Assembly: GCF_001483755.1 (NCBI RefSeq) | Contig: NZ_LQBK01000039.1 | Location: forward strand, 1-64,000 | Reading direction: 5' to 3' | DNA length: 64,000 bases | DNA from: Kocuria rosea subsp. polaris | Lineage (GTDB): Bacteria; Actinomycetota; Actinomycetes; Actinomycetales; Micrococcaceae | In this document: in pieces, positions 8,575 through 16,852 of the stretch | How positions within the stretch are numbered: position 1 is the stretch's first letter | How the letters are laid out: every line of letters starts with the position of its first letter | Made by a program: the position numbers and the translations under genes | The notes under the pieces: model-generated | The model's input: the letters and a program-made list of their open reading frames with translations, nothing else | What the model was told of the DNA's origin: nothing | Database searches by the model: none

Positions 8575-9354
8575 CTACTCGGCGCTCTCCCGGCCCGCAT
8601 AGTGGCCGGTCCCGGACCCCGGTGCGGACCCCGGTCCGGGCTGCGAGGCAGCCTCTGATCCGGCCGCGGCCTCGCCCCGGAGGAAGTACGCCCCGACGGA
8701 GCCGGCGAGGGTGGCGAAGACGGCCACCGAGTAGAGCGCCAGCACCACCTCCAGCACGCGGGGGAAGCCGCCCTGCGCCCCGAGCTCCCGGCCCGTGACC
8801 GTGGACATCGCCGCGTCGGAGAGCGCCGGGCCGTACTCCGCGTAGTGGCCGAGGACGTACAGCAGCTGGCTGGAGACCAGCACCACGACGCCGGTGACCG
8901 CCGCGAGCCAGCCGATCCGGCTGGACAGCAGCTTCCCCGCGGAGCGCGAGCCGCGCACCCCGGCCGAGAGCACGCTCCCCGCCCGGGTGAGCCGGGTCAG
9001 CCGGAGCAGCCGGGCGGCCTGCAGCGCGCGGACGAAGCGCAGGAAGGGCAGCAGCAGGAACAGCACCTGCCACCAGTTGCGCTTCCAGAACCGGGCCGAG
9101 AACCGGGCCACGTAGGCCCGGAGCAGGAACTCCCCGACGAACACGGCCCAGAAGAGCCAGCCGACCACGTTGAGCAGGGCCACGAGCCCCTCGTCCTCGG
9201 CCAGCAGCTGGCCCAGCACCACGAACAGGAACAGGACGCCCAGCACGCCCATCGGCCGGTCGAGCCGGCGTGCGAGCCCCTCCGCCAGCCCGAGCTGCTC
9301 CTCCTCGTCGACCGGCCGCCGGTCCGCGCGCCGGGCGCTGTCCTCCCGTTCCAC
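8575..9354 (-). CDS. Voltage-gated-channel-like (potassium channel family) membrane protein
   Basis: 259 residues from GTG 9354, chosen for GGGAAGGA seven bases upstream. Six transmembrane helices; helix 4 carries regularly spaced Arg (RFVRALQAARLLRLTRLTR), as in voltage sensors. A pore-loop region and last helix follow (LEVVLALYSVAVFATLAG). The loop reads STVTGRELGAQG, lacking the TVGYGD potassium filter, so ion selectivity is uncertain. The C-terminal 35 residues are Gly/Ser/Pro/Ala-rich. It is divergent from the amine oxidase gene. The family label is reasonable, channel function unproven. Confidence 0.75.
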   Translation of the reverse strand: MEREDSARRADRRPVDEEEQLGLAEGLARRLDRPMGVLGVLFLFVVLGQLLAEDEGLVALLNVVGWLFWAVFVGEFLLRAYVARFSARFWKRNWWQVLFLLLPFLRFVRALQAARLLRLTRLTRAGSVLSAGVRGSRSAGKLLSSRIGWLAAVTGVVVLVSSQLLYVLGHYAEYGPALSDAAMSTVTGRELGAQGGFPRVLEVVLALYSVAVFATLAGSVGAYFLRGEAAAGSEAASQPGPGSAPGSGTGHYAGRESAE

Positions 9355-9558
9355 TGCTGTCCTTCCCGTCGCGCCGGCTTTTCCCTGGGCCCACGGTAGG
9401 CCACGCCGCCCGGAACGCGGTTCCCTTGACCGCCCGCGCACGCCCGTTGACGGCGCGTGCAGTGAACGCCTCGGGCCCGCTCCCGGGGCTGTGTCCGCGC
9501 TCACACTGATCGTGTTCCCACCCGGGGTCGCACCCGTTCCCGCCGAAGGAGTACCACC

Positions 9559-11655
9559 GTGCAGCAGACCGCTCTCACCACCTCGCCCTCCGAGCTCGGG
9601 GTCACCCACCCGCTCGACATGCTGACCGCCGCCGAGATCTCCGCGGCCCGCGCCGTCCTGGAGCAGGCCGGCCTCCTGCGCCCGTCCACCCGGTTCCCCC
9701 GGGTGATGCCCGTGGAGCCCCCGAAGTCCGTCGTCCTGGCGCACACGGACGGCGACGACTTCGACCGGTCGCTCGACATCACGCTGCTGGACACCGACAC
9801 CGCCGAGACGCGGCGCGTGCTCGTCTCCGTGACCGCCGGTGCGGTCCTCTCGGTCGAGACCCTGCGGACGGGGGAGCACCCCTACGGGCAGGCGCAGTAC
9901 ATGTTCGAGGAGTACGACCGCGCCGCGGAGATCGTGATGGCCGATCCGCGCTGGCAGGAGGCCATGGCCCGCCGGGGGATCGAGGACACCACGCACACGT
10001 TCGTGGCCCCGCTGGCGCCCGGCTTCTTCCCGCGGGAGGACGAGACGGGCAAGCGGGTCATGCGCTCCCTGACCTTCCACCGCCGCTTCGAGGGCGACAA
10101 CCCGTGGGGCCACCCCGTCGAGGGGCTCATCGTGCACATCGACCTCACGGCCGGGGAGGTCATCCGGGTCGAGGACGACGGCGACGTGCCCGTGCCCATG
10201 GCGGACGCCAACTACACCCCCGAGCACGTCGGCCCGGCCCGGACCACCCTCAAGCCCCTCGACATCGTCCAGCCGGAGGGCCCGTCCTTCCAGGTCGACG
10301 GCACCCACGTCACCTGGGAGAACTGGAAGCTGCGCATCGGCTTCAACGCCCAGGAGGGCCTGGTGCTCAACCAGGTCACCTTCCGCGACGACACCGGGGA
10401 GCAGCCCGAGGACCGCTCGGTGCTCTACCGCGGCTCCGTGCCGGAGATGGTGGTGCCCTACGGGGACACCACGAACACCCGCTTCTGGATCAGCTACTTC
10501 GACGCCGGGGAGTACCTGCTCGGCAAGAACGCCAACTCCCTCAAGCTCGGCTGCGACTGCCTGGGGGTCATCAAGTACTTCGACGCGTTCGTGGCCGACG
10601 ACGAGGGCCACCCCATGGAGATCCCGCACGCGGTGTGCATGCACGAGGAGGACTACGGCGTGCTCTGGAAGCACACCGAGTTCGGGGAGGCCCCGCAGGT
10701 GCGCCGCTCCCGCCGGCTGGTGATCAGCTACTTCGCGACGATCGGCAACTACGAGTACGGCTTCTTCTGGTACTTCTACCTCGACGGCTCCATCCAGGTG
10801 GAGGCCAAGGCCACCGGCATCGTCTTCGCCGGCGCGTGCGAGCCCGGGAAGCCGAACCGGCACTCCAACGAGATCGCCCCGGGGATCCAGGCGCCGGTGC
10901 ACCAGCACATCTTCTGTGCCCGTCTCGACGTCGCCGTCGACGGGACGGAGAACTCCGTGCAGGAGGAGAACCTGGTGCGCATCCCCATGGGCGAGGACAA
11001 CCCGTACGGCAACGCCTTCACGTGGTCGCGCACCGACGTGACCCGCGAGTCCGAGGGCGTCCGGGACGCGAACGCCGAGACCGGGCGCAAGTGGTTCGTG
11101 ACCAACCCCAACCGCCGCAACCACGTGGGCGAGCCCACCGCCTACCACCTGATCCCCATGCCGGGCCCGCGGCTGCTCGCCGCCGAGGGCTCCTCGGCCT
11201 GGAAGCGGGCCCAGTTCGCCACCCACCACCTGTGGGTGACCCCCTTCGACGAGGACGAGCGCTTCCCCGCGGGCGTGTACCCCAACCAGCACGCCGGCGG
11301 GGGCCTCGGCGAGTGGGTGCAGCAGGACCGCTCGCTGGAGAACACCGACGTGGTGCTGTGGCACACCTTCGGGCCCACCCACATCCCGCGCACCGAGGAC
11401 TGGCCGGTGATGCCCGTGGACTACTACGGCTTCTGGTTCAAGCCCTACGGCTTCCTGGACCGCAACCCGGCGCTCGACCTGCCGGACTGGTCCACCGCCG
11501 GCGGCACGTGCTGCGGCACCGAGGTGGGCCACGCCGATCCGGTGCCCGCCACGGAGGGCGCCCACGCCATCACGGGCCACGACCACGGCGGCGTCCACCC
11601 GGGCCGGGAGCACGGCAGCGCCCGCCCCGCCCACGACTGCGGCTGCGAGGGCTGA
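9559..11655 (+). CDS. Copper amine oxidase (primary-amine/tyramine oxidase)
   Basis: 698 residues; GTG 9559 has GAAGGAG upstream. It oxidises primary amines (phenylethylamine, tyramine) to aldehydes with H2O2 and NH3. All active-site residues are visible: base D315 in YFDAGEYLLG, topaquinone precursor Y398 in the N-Y-E-Y motif, copper ligands H448, H450 (HQH) and H608 (THIPR). Their spacing is 16-17 residues beyond Arthrobacter globiformis phenylethylamine oxidase, so the N-terminus is only slightly longer. The last ~50 residues are an unusual His/Cys-rich tail (CC, GHDHGG, REHG, HDCGC), possibly for copper loading. It is followed after 3 nt by the permease. No Sec signal is evident. Confidence 0.95.
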   Translation: MQQTALTTSPSELGVTHPLDMLTAAEISAARAVLEQAGLLRPSTRFPRVMPVEPPKSVVLAHTDGDDFDRSLDITLLDTDTAETRRVLVSVTAGAVLSVETLRTGEHPYGQAQYMFEEYDRAAEIVMADPRWQEAMARRGIEDTTHTFVAPLAPGFFPREDETGKRVMRSLTFHRRFEGDNPWGHPVEGLIVHIDLTAGEVIRVEDDGDVPVPMADANYTPEHVGPARTTLKPLDIVQPEGPSFQVDGTHVTWENWKLRIGFNAQEGLVLNQVTFRDDTGEQPEDRSVLYRGSVPEMVVPYGDTTNTRFWISYFDAGEYLLGKNANSLKLGCDCLGVIKYFDAFVADDEGHPMEIPHAVCMHEEDYGVLWKHTEFGEAPQVRRSRRLVISYFATIGNYEYGFFWYFYLDGSIQVEAKATGIVFAGACEPGKPNRHSNEIAPGIQAPVHQHIFCARLDVAVDGTENSVQEENLVRIPMGEDNPYGNAFTWSRTDVTRESEGVRDANAETGRKWFVTNPNRRNHVGEPTAYHLIPMPGPRLLAAEGSSAWKRAQFATHHLWVTPFDEDERFPAGVYPNQHAGGGLGEWVQQDRSLENTDVVLWHTFGPTHIPRTEDWPVMPVDYYGFWFKPYGFLDRNPALDLPDWSTAGGTCCGTEVGHADPVPATEGAHAITGHDHGGVHPGREHGSARPAHDCGCEG

Positions 11656-11658
11656 ACC

Positions 11659-13257
11659 GTGAGCACTGACGTGAACCGCAGCGACCGGGCCGCCGAGCAC
11701 GGCCACCTCACCGAGAGCACGGGCCTGGAGCGCCGGACGCTGACCGTCCCGTCGCTGGTCTTCCTCATCATCGCGGCCTCCGCGCCGCTCACCGTCCTCG
11801 CCGGCGGCGTCCCGTCCACGTTCGCCGTGACCGGCTTGCTCGGGGTGCCCCTCGGGTTCCTCGTCCTCGGGGTGATCCTCGCCCTGTTCGCCGTGGGCTA
11901 CGGGGCGATGTCCTCGCGGATCACCAATGCCGGCGCCTTCTACGCCTACGTGGCCGACGGGCTCGGCGCCCGGCAGGGCATCGGGGCCTCCTGGCTCGCC
12001 CTCATCAGCTACAACGCGATGCAGATCGGGCTCTACGGGATTTTCGGCTTCGTCCTGTCCTCCTTCCTGGAGGCGCGCCTCGGGCTCGCGGTGCCGTGGT
12101 GGGCGGCCGCCCTCGCCGGGCTCGTCCTCGTGGGGCTGCTGGGGGTCAGTCGGGTCGACCTCTCCGCGAAGGTCATCGCGGTCCTGGTCACCCTCGAGTT
12201 CCTCGTGGTGATCGTGGTCGACGTGGTCTCCCTGGGAGTGGCGCCGGAGGGTCTCAGCGCCCAGCCCCTGATGCCGTCCGAGTTCTTCACCTACGGGATC
12301 GGCGCCGTGCTGTCCTTCGGCATCGCCGCGTTCATGGGCTTCGAGTCCGCCGCGATCTACAGCGAGGAGGCCAAGGACCCCGCGCGCGCCGTTCCGCGGG
12401 CCACGTTCACCGCGGTGGCGATCATCTCGGTGTTCTACGCCGTCTCCGCGTGGGCCCTGGCCGTGGGCGTCGGCCCGGGCGGGATCGTGGCCGCCTCCCA
12501 GGAGTACGGGCCGGACCTCGTGTTCGTGTTCCTGGGCGAGCACGGCGGGGTGCTGCTCGCGGACATCGCCCAGGTCCTGTTCATCACCAGCCTGCTGGCC
12601 GCGCTCATCGCCTTCCACAACGCGGTGGCCCGGTACTTCTTCTCCCTGGGCCGCGAGAGCGTGCTCCCGCGGTGGCTGGGCGCCGTCGGGCAGCGCAACC
12701 ACGCCCCGGTGGCGGGCTCCCTCGCGCAGAGCGCGCTCGCCGTGGTGCTCGTGACGGTCTTCGCGATCGCCGGGCAGGGCTCCGAGCTCGGCCCGCTCTT
12801 CCCGGTGCTGACCCTGTTCACGTGGCTCGTCAACGCGGGGGCCTTCGGGCTGATCTTCCTGCTGGCCATCACCTCCCTGGCGGTCATCGGGCACTTCCGG
12901 CGGGATCCGGACGGGCAGTCCGCCTGGGTGCGCTGGATCACCCCCGGACTGTCCGCGGTGGGACTGGGAACGGTCTTCCTGCTGGTCCTGGTGAACTTCG
13001 ACGTGCTCATCGGCGCCGAGGGGCCCAGCCTCCTGGCCGTCGTCATGCCGGCGATCATCCTGGCCGCCGGGCTCGCGGGCCTGCTCTGGGGCGAGTACCT
13101 CCGCCGCCGCCGGCCCGAGGTGTTCGCCGGGGTCGGCTCGGGCCGCGCCGTGGAGGGCGGCGGGTCCGTGGCACCGCCGGAGACTCCGGGGGAGTCCGCG
13201 GCCTCCGAGCAGTCCGGGGCGCCCGAGGCGGCCGGCGTGGCCGGGGACGCGCGGTGA
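11659..13257 (+). CDS. APC-family amino acid/amine permease
   Basis: 532 residues, about twelve transmembrane helices. The start helix reads SLVFLIIAASAPLTVLAGG and the helix-6 region is FMGFESAAIYSEEAKDP, the classic APC motif. It is placed three bases after the amine oxidase stop and shares four bases with the next gene, so it is part of the amine operon and likely imports a biogenic amine or aromatic amino acid. The cytoplasmic C-terminal tail is Gly/Ala/Glu-rich. GTG 11659 is used; no alternative start fits. Confidence 0.9.
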   Translation: MSTDVNRSDRAAEHGHLTESTGLERRTLTVPSLVFLIIAASAPLTVLAGGVPSTFAVTGLLGVPLGFLVLGVILALFAVGYGAMSSRITNAGAFYAYVADGLGARQGIGASWLALISYNAMQIGLYGIFGFVLSSFLEARLGLAVPWWAAALAGLVLVGLLGVSRVDLSAKVIAVLVTLEFLVVIVVDVVSLGVAPEGLSAQPLMPSEFFTYGIGAVLSFGIAAFMGFESAAIYSEEAKDPARAVPRATFTAVAIISVFYAVSAWALAVGVGPGGIVAASQEYGPDLVFVFLGEHGGVLLADIAQVLFITSLLAALIAFHNAVARYFFSLGRESVLPRWLGAVGQRNHAPVAGSLAQSALAVVLVTVFAIAGQGSELGPLFPVLTLFTWLVNAGAFGLIFLLAITSLAVIGHFRRDPDGQSAWVRWITPGLSAVGLGTVFLLVLVNFDVLIGAEGPSLLAVVMPAIILAAGLAGLLWGEYLRRRRPEVFAGVGSGRAVEGGGSVAPPETPGESAASEQSGAPEAAGVAGDAR

Positions 13258-13943
13258 CCGTCCTGGAGCCGGCGGGCGGGATGCCGGAAATGCACCGGGC
13301 ACCGGGTCGGTCGGTCGGGCAGTCCGGGGAAGCGCCCCGTGGGGTCGACCTCCTCCGGGCACCGGACCGGTCGGCCGGACGCTCCGGGGAAGCGCGTGGC
13401 GGGGCCGACCTCCTCCGGGCACCGGGCCGGCCGGGCGGGCAGCCCCGGGAGACCCGCCGCGGGACGGACCTCCTCCGGGCACCGGGCCGGTCGGGCGGGC
13501 AGCCCCGGGAGACCCGCCGCGGGACGGACCTCCTCCGGGTGCTGCTCGTGCTGGGCGTGGCCACCTCCGTCGCCCTGCACGCGCAGATGGCCCTCGCCGG
13601 TGCCCACGGGCCCGGGTGGTCGGTGCTCATGGGGGTCATGGCGCTGCTGTGCCTGTCCTGCCTCGCCGGGCTCGTCCGGGCCGGCGACCCCGCCGGCCCG
13701 GTGCGGATGACCATGGGCATGGCCCTCGCGATGGCGCTCGGCCACGTGCTGCTCCTCCCGTTGCTGGCCGGAGGGACGCACGGCGCCCACGCCCACCACG
13801 GGGGAGCGGCCCCGGTGGAGGCCGCCGCCGGGGCGGGCCACGGCGGCATGCTCCTCGTGGTGGGGGTCGAGCTCGCCGTGGCGGCCCTCGCCGTCGGCTG
13901 GACGCGACGACACAAACAGCGAATTACCTACCAACCGGTCTAA
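13254..13943 (+). CDS. Membrane protein with four N-terminal 20-residue repeats and His-rich loop
   Basis: 229 residues; GTG 13254 overlaps the permease stop by four bases (GTGA), arguing for translational coupling. Residues ~17-96 are four 20-residue repeats of the form APGRxGGQxxExRRGxDLLR, strongly basic, so probably cytoplasmic. Then four transmembrane helices follow, with a His-rich segment between helices 3 and 4 (HGAHAHHGG). No family is recognised with certainty. Position after a copper enzyme and its permease, together with the His cluster, suggests a metal or membrane-accessory role; this is inference. The repeats are also exact at the DNA level (60 bp). Confidence 0.7.
   Translation: MTVLEPAGGMPEMHRAPGRSVGQSGEAPRGVDLLRAPDRSAGRSGEARGGADLLRAPGRPGGQPRETRRGTDLLRAPGRSGGQPRETRRGTDLLRVLLVLGVATSVALHAQMALAGAHGPGWSVLMGVMALLCLSCLAGLVRAGDPAGPVRMTMGMALAMALGHVLLLPLLAGGTHGAHAHHGGAAPVEAAAGAGHGGMLLVVGVELAVAALAVGWTRRHKQRITYQPV
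13301..13540 (+). repeat. Four in-frame 60-bp tandem repeats
   Basis: Units 13301-13360, 13361-13420, 13421-13480 and 13481-13540 have a constant 60-bp period. Units three and four differ at only two positions, showing recent duplication, while the first two have drifted. Sixty is a multiple of three, so copy number can change without frameshift. Confidence 0.9.
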
Positions 13944-13958
13944 TATGGCGATCCAGAT

Positions 13959-13972
13959 GTGATGCCAGTCAC
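13959..13972. promoter_or_regulatory. Crp/GlxR-like site GTGA-N6-TCAC
   Basis: GTGATGCCAGTCAC, preceded by T, fits the actinobacterial Crp pattern GTG-N6-GNCAC. It lies 50 bp before the AraC-type regulator gene of the amine cluster, and its right half overlaps the following inverted repeat. Confidence 0.45.
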
Positions 13973-14000
13973 GGTGCGGGCCCCGGTGGTCCGCACCGTG
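13970..14000 (+). terminator. Inverted repeat, terminator or operator
   Basis: Perfect arms CACGGTGCGG (13970-13979) and CCGCACCGTG (13991-14000), 11-nt loop, between the last gene of the amine operon and its regulator. It could end the operon or be bound by the AraC protein. Confidence 0.5.
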
Positions 14001-14022
14001 CCGGACAGGGAGGGATCGAGCG

Positions 14023-15003
14023 ATGGGGCTGACGCCGGCCGGACCGGGACGGACCGCGACGAGCCCTGAGCTCGTGGAGTCCATCCGGGACTGGTCGCGT
14101 CTGACCTCCCGCTCCTTCGTGCCCCTGAGCTGCACCACCACGGCCGCCCGGACCTTCCGGGCGGGGATCGTGGGCCGGGAGGCGGGGAACCTGCACGTCT
14201 CGCACCTGCGGTTCTCGCCGCACGCGGTCGAGCGCGTTCCCACCGGGCCCGGGGACACCGGCGGCGGGCGCTTCAAGGTGAACCTGCAGCTCGAGGGGCG
14301 CTGCGTCGTCGAGCAGGACGGCCGGCGCAGCGTTCTGAACCCCGGGGACCTGACCCTCTACGACACCTCCGAGCCCTACCGCCTGGAGTTCCCCGAGGAG
14401 TCCCGGCTGCTGGTGCTGATGTTCGACCACCGCGTCCTCGACCTCCCGCCGGCCGCCGTCGCGCAGCTGCGGGCCTGCCGGCTCGGCCCCGAGGGCGCCG
14501 TGCACGACATGGTGGCGTCCTTCCTCGCGTCGATGGCCGAGCACATGGACGCGCTGACCGGGATGAACGGCCAGCGGCTCGGCAACTCCGCCCTCGACCT
14601 GCTCACCACGTCCTTCAACCTCGAGCTCGACGACCAGGTGGCGGCCTCCGCGCACGAGAAGGACCGGCTGCGGGCCCGCGTGCACGACTGGGTCGAGGCC
14701 AATCTCGGCCGGCCGGACCTCGACCCCACCACGATCGCCCGGGCGCACTACATCTCCGTGCGGCGGCTGCACCAGGTCTTCCAGGACGAGGGCACCACCG
14801 TCTCGACCTGGGTCCGCACGCGCCGGCTCGAGCGGTGCCGGCGCGCGCTCGAGGACCCCATGAGCGCCGGGGTTCCCGTGGCGCGGATCGCCGCCCGGTG
14901 GGGCTTCCCCGACGCCGCCCACTTCTCCCGCGTGTTCAAGGCCGCCTACGGCGTCTCGCCGTCCGCGGCGCGCGCCCGGGCCCTGGCGGACCCGCCCGCC
15001 TGA
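14023..15003 (+). CDS. AraC-family transcriptional regulator, FeaR-like
   Basis: 326 residues. An AraC-binding-like N-terminal domain (LTSRSFVPLSC, cupin-like LNPGDLTLYDTSEPYRLEF) precedes a C-terminal double HTH (ISVRRLHQVFQDEG; ARWGFPDAAHFSRVFKAAYGVSP). The domain order and N-terminal type match E. coli FeaR, the activator of tynA and feaB. Its place directly after the oxidase-permease genes points to control of amine catabolism, probably as an amine- or aldehyde-sensing activator. ATG 14023 has GAGGGATCGAGCG upstream. A hairpin follows the stop. Confidence 0.87.
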   Translation: MGLTPAGPGRTATSPELVESIRDWSRLTSRSFVPLSCTTTAARTFRAGIVGREAGNLHVSHLRFSPHAVERVPTGPGDTGGGRFKVNLQLEGRCVVEQDGRRSVLNPGDLTLYDTSEPYRLEFPEESRLLVLMFDHRVLDLPPAAVAQLRACRLGPEGAVHDMVASFLASMAEHMDALTGMNGQRLGNSALDLLTTSFNLELDDQVAASAHEKDRLRARVHDWVEANLGRPDLDPTTIARAHYISVRRLHQVFQDEGTTVSTWVRTRRLERCRRALEDPMSAGVPVARIAARWGFPDAAHFSRVFKAAYGVSPSAARARALADPPA

Positions 15004-15009
15004 CATCGG

Positions 15010-15042
15010 GGCAGGACGCCCGTGCTGCCGCCCCGTCCTGCC
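15010..15042 (+). terminator. Hairpin terminator after the AraC gene
   Basis: Arms GGCAGGAC (15010-15017) and GTCCTGCC (15035-15042) begin seven bases after the stop. A second hairpin CCGCGGCA/TGCCGCGG lies at 15068-15088. Confidence 0.55.
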
Positions 15043-15188
15043 GCCCGGGCCGCACGGGGGTCCTGCACCGCGGCAGCCGGTGCCGCGGTCCGTGCGGGGC
15101 GTGGCATCCGGGAAAGCCTCGGAGAACGGGGTCCGGGCGGCCCCCGATGTCCCGACCATGGACCTCGTGCGGCACGGAGCATCGGGCG

Positions 15189-15194
15189 TAGGGT
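15189..15194 (+). promoter_or_regulatory. -10 box TAGGGT of a probable leaderless promoter
   Basis: TAGGGT is followed by seven bases and the ATG at 15202, with no ribosome binding site. Confidence 0.45.
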
Positions 15195-15201
15195 CGCCTC
15201 C

Positions 15202-15999
15202 ATGACGACTCGGCGGGCGCTCCTCGCCGCCGGCGCCCTCCTGGGGCTGACGGCAGCGGTTCCCGCCTGCACGGGGACGAGGACGCCGATGCCACCGGAC
15301 GGAGACAGCGCGCGGCAGGGCCGCGCATCCCTGTCGGCCCGCCCCGGTGCGGGCGAGCCCACCGGGCCGGCCGACCCGGGCGAGCGCGAGCTCGGCGTGG
15401 CGGACGAGCGGGACGCCCTGCTCTACGTGCCCCCCGGGGCGGAGGGGTCCGTGCCGCTCGTCGTGTCGCTGCACGGGGCCGGCGGCAGCGCGCGCGGCGG
15501 GCTCGACCTGCTGCGGCGCGCGGCCCGCGAGCACGGGTTCGCCGTGCTCGCCCCCGCCTCCCGAGGGACGACCTGGGACGCGGTCGGCGGCGACTACGGC
15601 CCCGACGTCGCCGTGCTCGACCGCGCGCTGCGGCGCACGTTCGAGCTCGTGCCGGTGGATCCCGGCCGGGTTTCCGTCGCAGGTTTCTCCGACGGCGCCT
15701 CGTACGCCCTCGGTCTGGGGCTCGCCAACGGCGACCTGTTCGGCGGCATCGCGGCGTTCTCCCCAGGCTTCGTCCCGCCCGCCGAGCGGGTGGGGAAGCC
15801 GCGGGTCTTCGTCTCGCACGGCGTCGCGGACGAGGTGCTCCCGATCGGCCGGACCAGCAGGCGGATCGTGCCCGCGCTGGAGCGCGACGGCCACGACGTC
15901 ACGTTCGTCGAGTTCGACGGCGGCCACACTGTGCCGCCGGACGTGGTGGGGCGGGCAACCAACGCGCTGGGATGGTCCGGGACTCCAGGTGCACCCTGA
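15202..15999 (+). CDS. Secreted lipoprotein alpha/beta hydrolase (PHB depolymerase/esterase-like)
   Basis: 265 residues. The N-terminus has twin Arg (TTRRALLAAGALLGL) and a lipobox-like VPAC ending at C23, so export and lipid anchoring, possibly via Tat, are likely. Then an alpha/beta-hydrolase domain of the LpqC/poly(3-hydroxybutyrate) depolymerase group: VSLHGAGGSARG oxyanion region, nucleophile Ser in GFSDG, Asp in SHGVADEVLP, His in DGGHTVPP. It likely hydrolyses ester bonds outside the membrane; substrate unknown. ATG 15202 is chosen from the signal peptide and the promoter spacing. Confidence 0.82.
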   Translation: MTTRRALLAAGALLGLTAAVPACTGTRTPMPPDGDSARQGRASLSARPGAGEPTGPADPGERELGVADERDALLYVPPGAEGSVPLVVSLHGAGGSARGGLDLLRRAAREHGFAVLAPASRGTTWDAVGGDYGPDVAVLDRALRRTFELVPVDPGRVSVAGFSDGASYALGLGLANGDLFGGIAAFSPGFVPPAERVGKPRVFVSHGVADEVLPIGRTSRRIVPALERDGHDVTFVEFDGGHTVPPDVVGRATNALGWSGTPGAP

Positions 16000-16009
16000 T
16001 GTGGTCCAC

Positions 16010-16039
16010 TGCACTCGGTGCAACGTTGCACGGAGTGCA
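16010..16039. promoter_or_regulatory. 30-bp operator palindrome upstream of tetR
   Basis: A 30-bp near-perfect palindrome centred between 16024 and 16025: left half TGCACTCGGTGCAAC and right half GTTGCACGGAGTGCA, one mismatched pair. It ends 24 bases before the TetR start and overlaps where a -35 would lie for the TAGTGT -10 at 16050-16055. A weaker TTGCAC...GTGTAA half-palindrome (16043-16057) follows. Very probably the autoregulatory operator. Confidence 0.75.
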
Positions 16040-16063
16040 CTCTTGCACCTAGTGTAACGAACT

Positions 16064-16726
16064 ATGACGAATCTGCCCGCCGAACCGGCCCAGGACCGCC
16101 CCCCGGAGGACCGGCGGGAGGCGGTGAAGTACCACAACCGCCGCTCGATCATCGACGCCGCCGCGGCCCTCGCCGCGGAACGGGGAGTGGGACGCTTCAC
16201 CGTCAACGACCTCGCCGAGCGGGCCGGGGTCTCCCGGCGCACGATCTTCAACCACTTCGCCTCCGCGGACGACGCCGTCTACGCGCGCTTCACCGAGCTG
16301 CTCGGGGTGTTCGTCGACAACTTCGCCCGCGTCGTGGAGGCCACCCCGCCGCCGGCGAGGCCGAGCCCCGGCGCCGTCCTCGAGCAGCTGGCCGACGTCA
16401 TCGAGCGCACCGAGCTCGTTCCGGCCATGTGCCACATCGCCCGGCTCATGGGCGCGAGCGAGGACAGTCCCACCACCGCGGTGTGGGCGCACGAGGTGTT
16501 CCAGACCCTCACCGCCCGGCTCGCCGCCGAGATCAGCGACCGGGTCCCCGGCGCGTCCGCCTTCACCGTGGACCTGCTCGCGAGCCTGCTGCTCCACGCC
16601 CTGGCCGTGGCCTTCGAGAAGTGGGCCGAGGAGACCGGTGCGGTGGACACCCCCGACAGCCGGATGACCTGGCACCGGCTGCTGCGCACCGCCGTGGACC
16701 GCCTGCGCCACGGGTTCGCCGACTGA
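16064..16726 (+). CDS. TetR-family transcriptional regulator
   Basis: 220 residues. N-terminal TetR HTH from about residue 25 (HNRRSIIDAAAALAAERGVGRFTVNDLAERAGVSRRTIFNHFASADD), then an all-helical ligand domain. Ligand unknown. It precedes an MMPL exporter by 203 bp on the same strand, the common local-repressor arrangement, and the 30-bp palindrome in front of it suggests self-repression. No ribosome binding site; TAGTGT ends 8 nt before ATG, so it may be leaderless. Confidence 0.9.
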   Translation: MTNLPAEPAQDRPPEDRREAVKYHNRRSIIDAAAALAAERGVGRFTVNDLAERAGVSRRTIFNHFASADDAVYARFTELLGVFVDNFARVVEATPPPARPSPGAVLEQLADVIERTELVPAMCHIARLMGASEDSPTTAVWAHEVFQTLTARLAAEISDRVPGASAFTVDLLASLLLHALAVAFEKWAEETGAVDTPDSRMTWHRLLRTAVDRLRHGFAD

Positions 16727-16852
16727 CCCGCACGCGCGGCCCGCGCTCCCGGCAGGGCGTTCCGCGCCCGACCTCCCCGGAACACCGCCCCCGGCACGAT
16801 CTCCGGCGCACGAGTTCCCTCGAACGGCGCTCCTGAACACGGCGCTTTTGAC

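Noticed and set aside
8575-13482. Minus-strand open frame of 1635 codons across the amine cluster
   Set aside because: Only the last 259 codons (from 9354) form a real protein, the channel-like gene; the rest is antisense to the oxidase and permease.
13301-13540. Considered as a CRISPR-like array
   Set aside because: The 60-bp units are contiguous, without unique spacers, in frame within a gene, and no cas genes are present.
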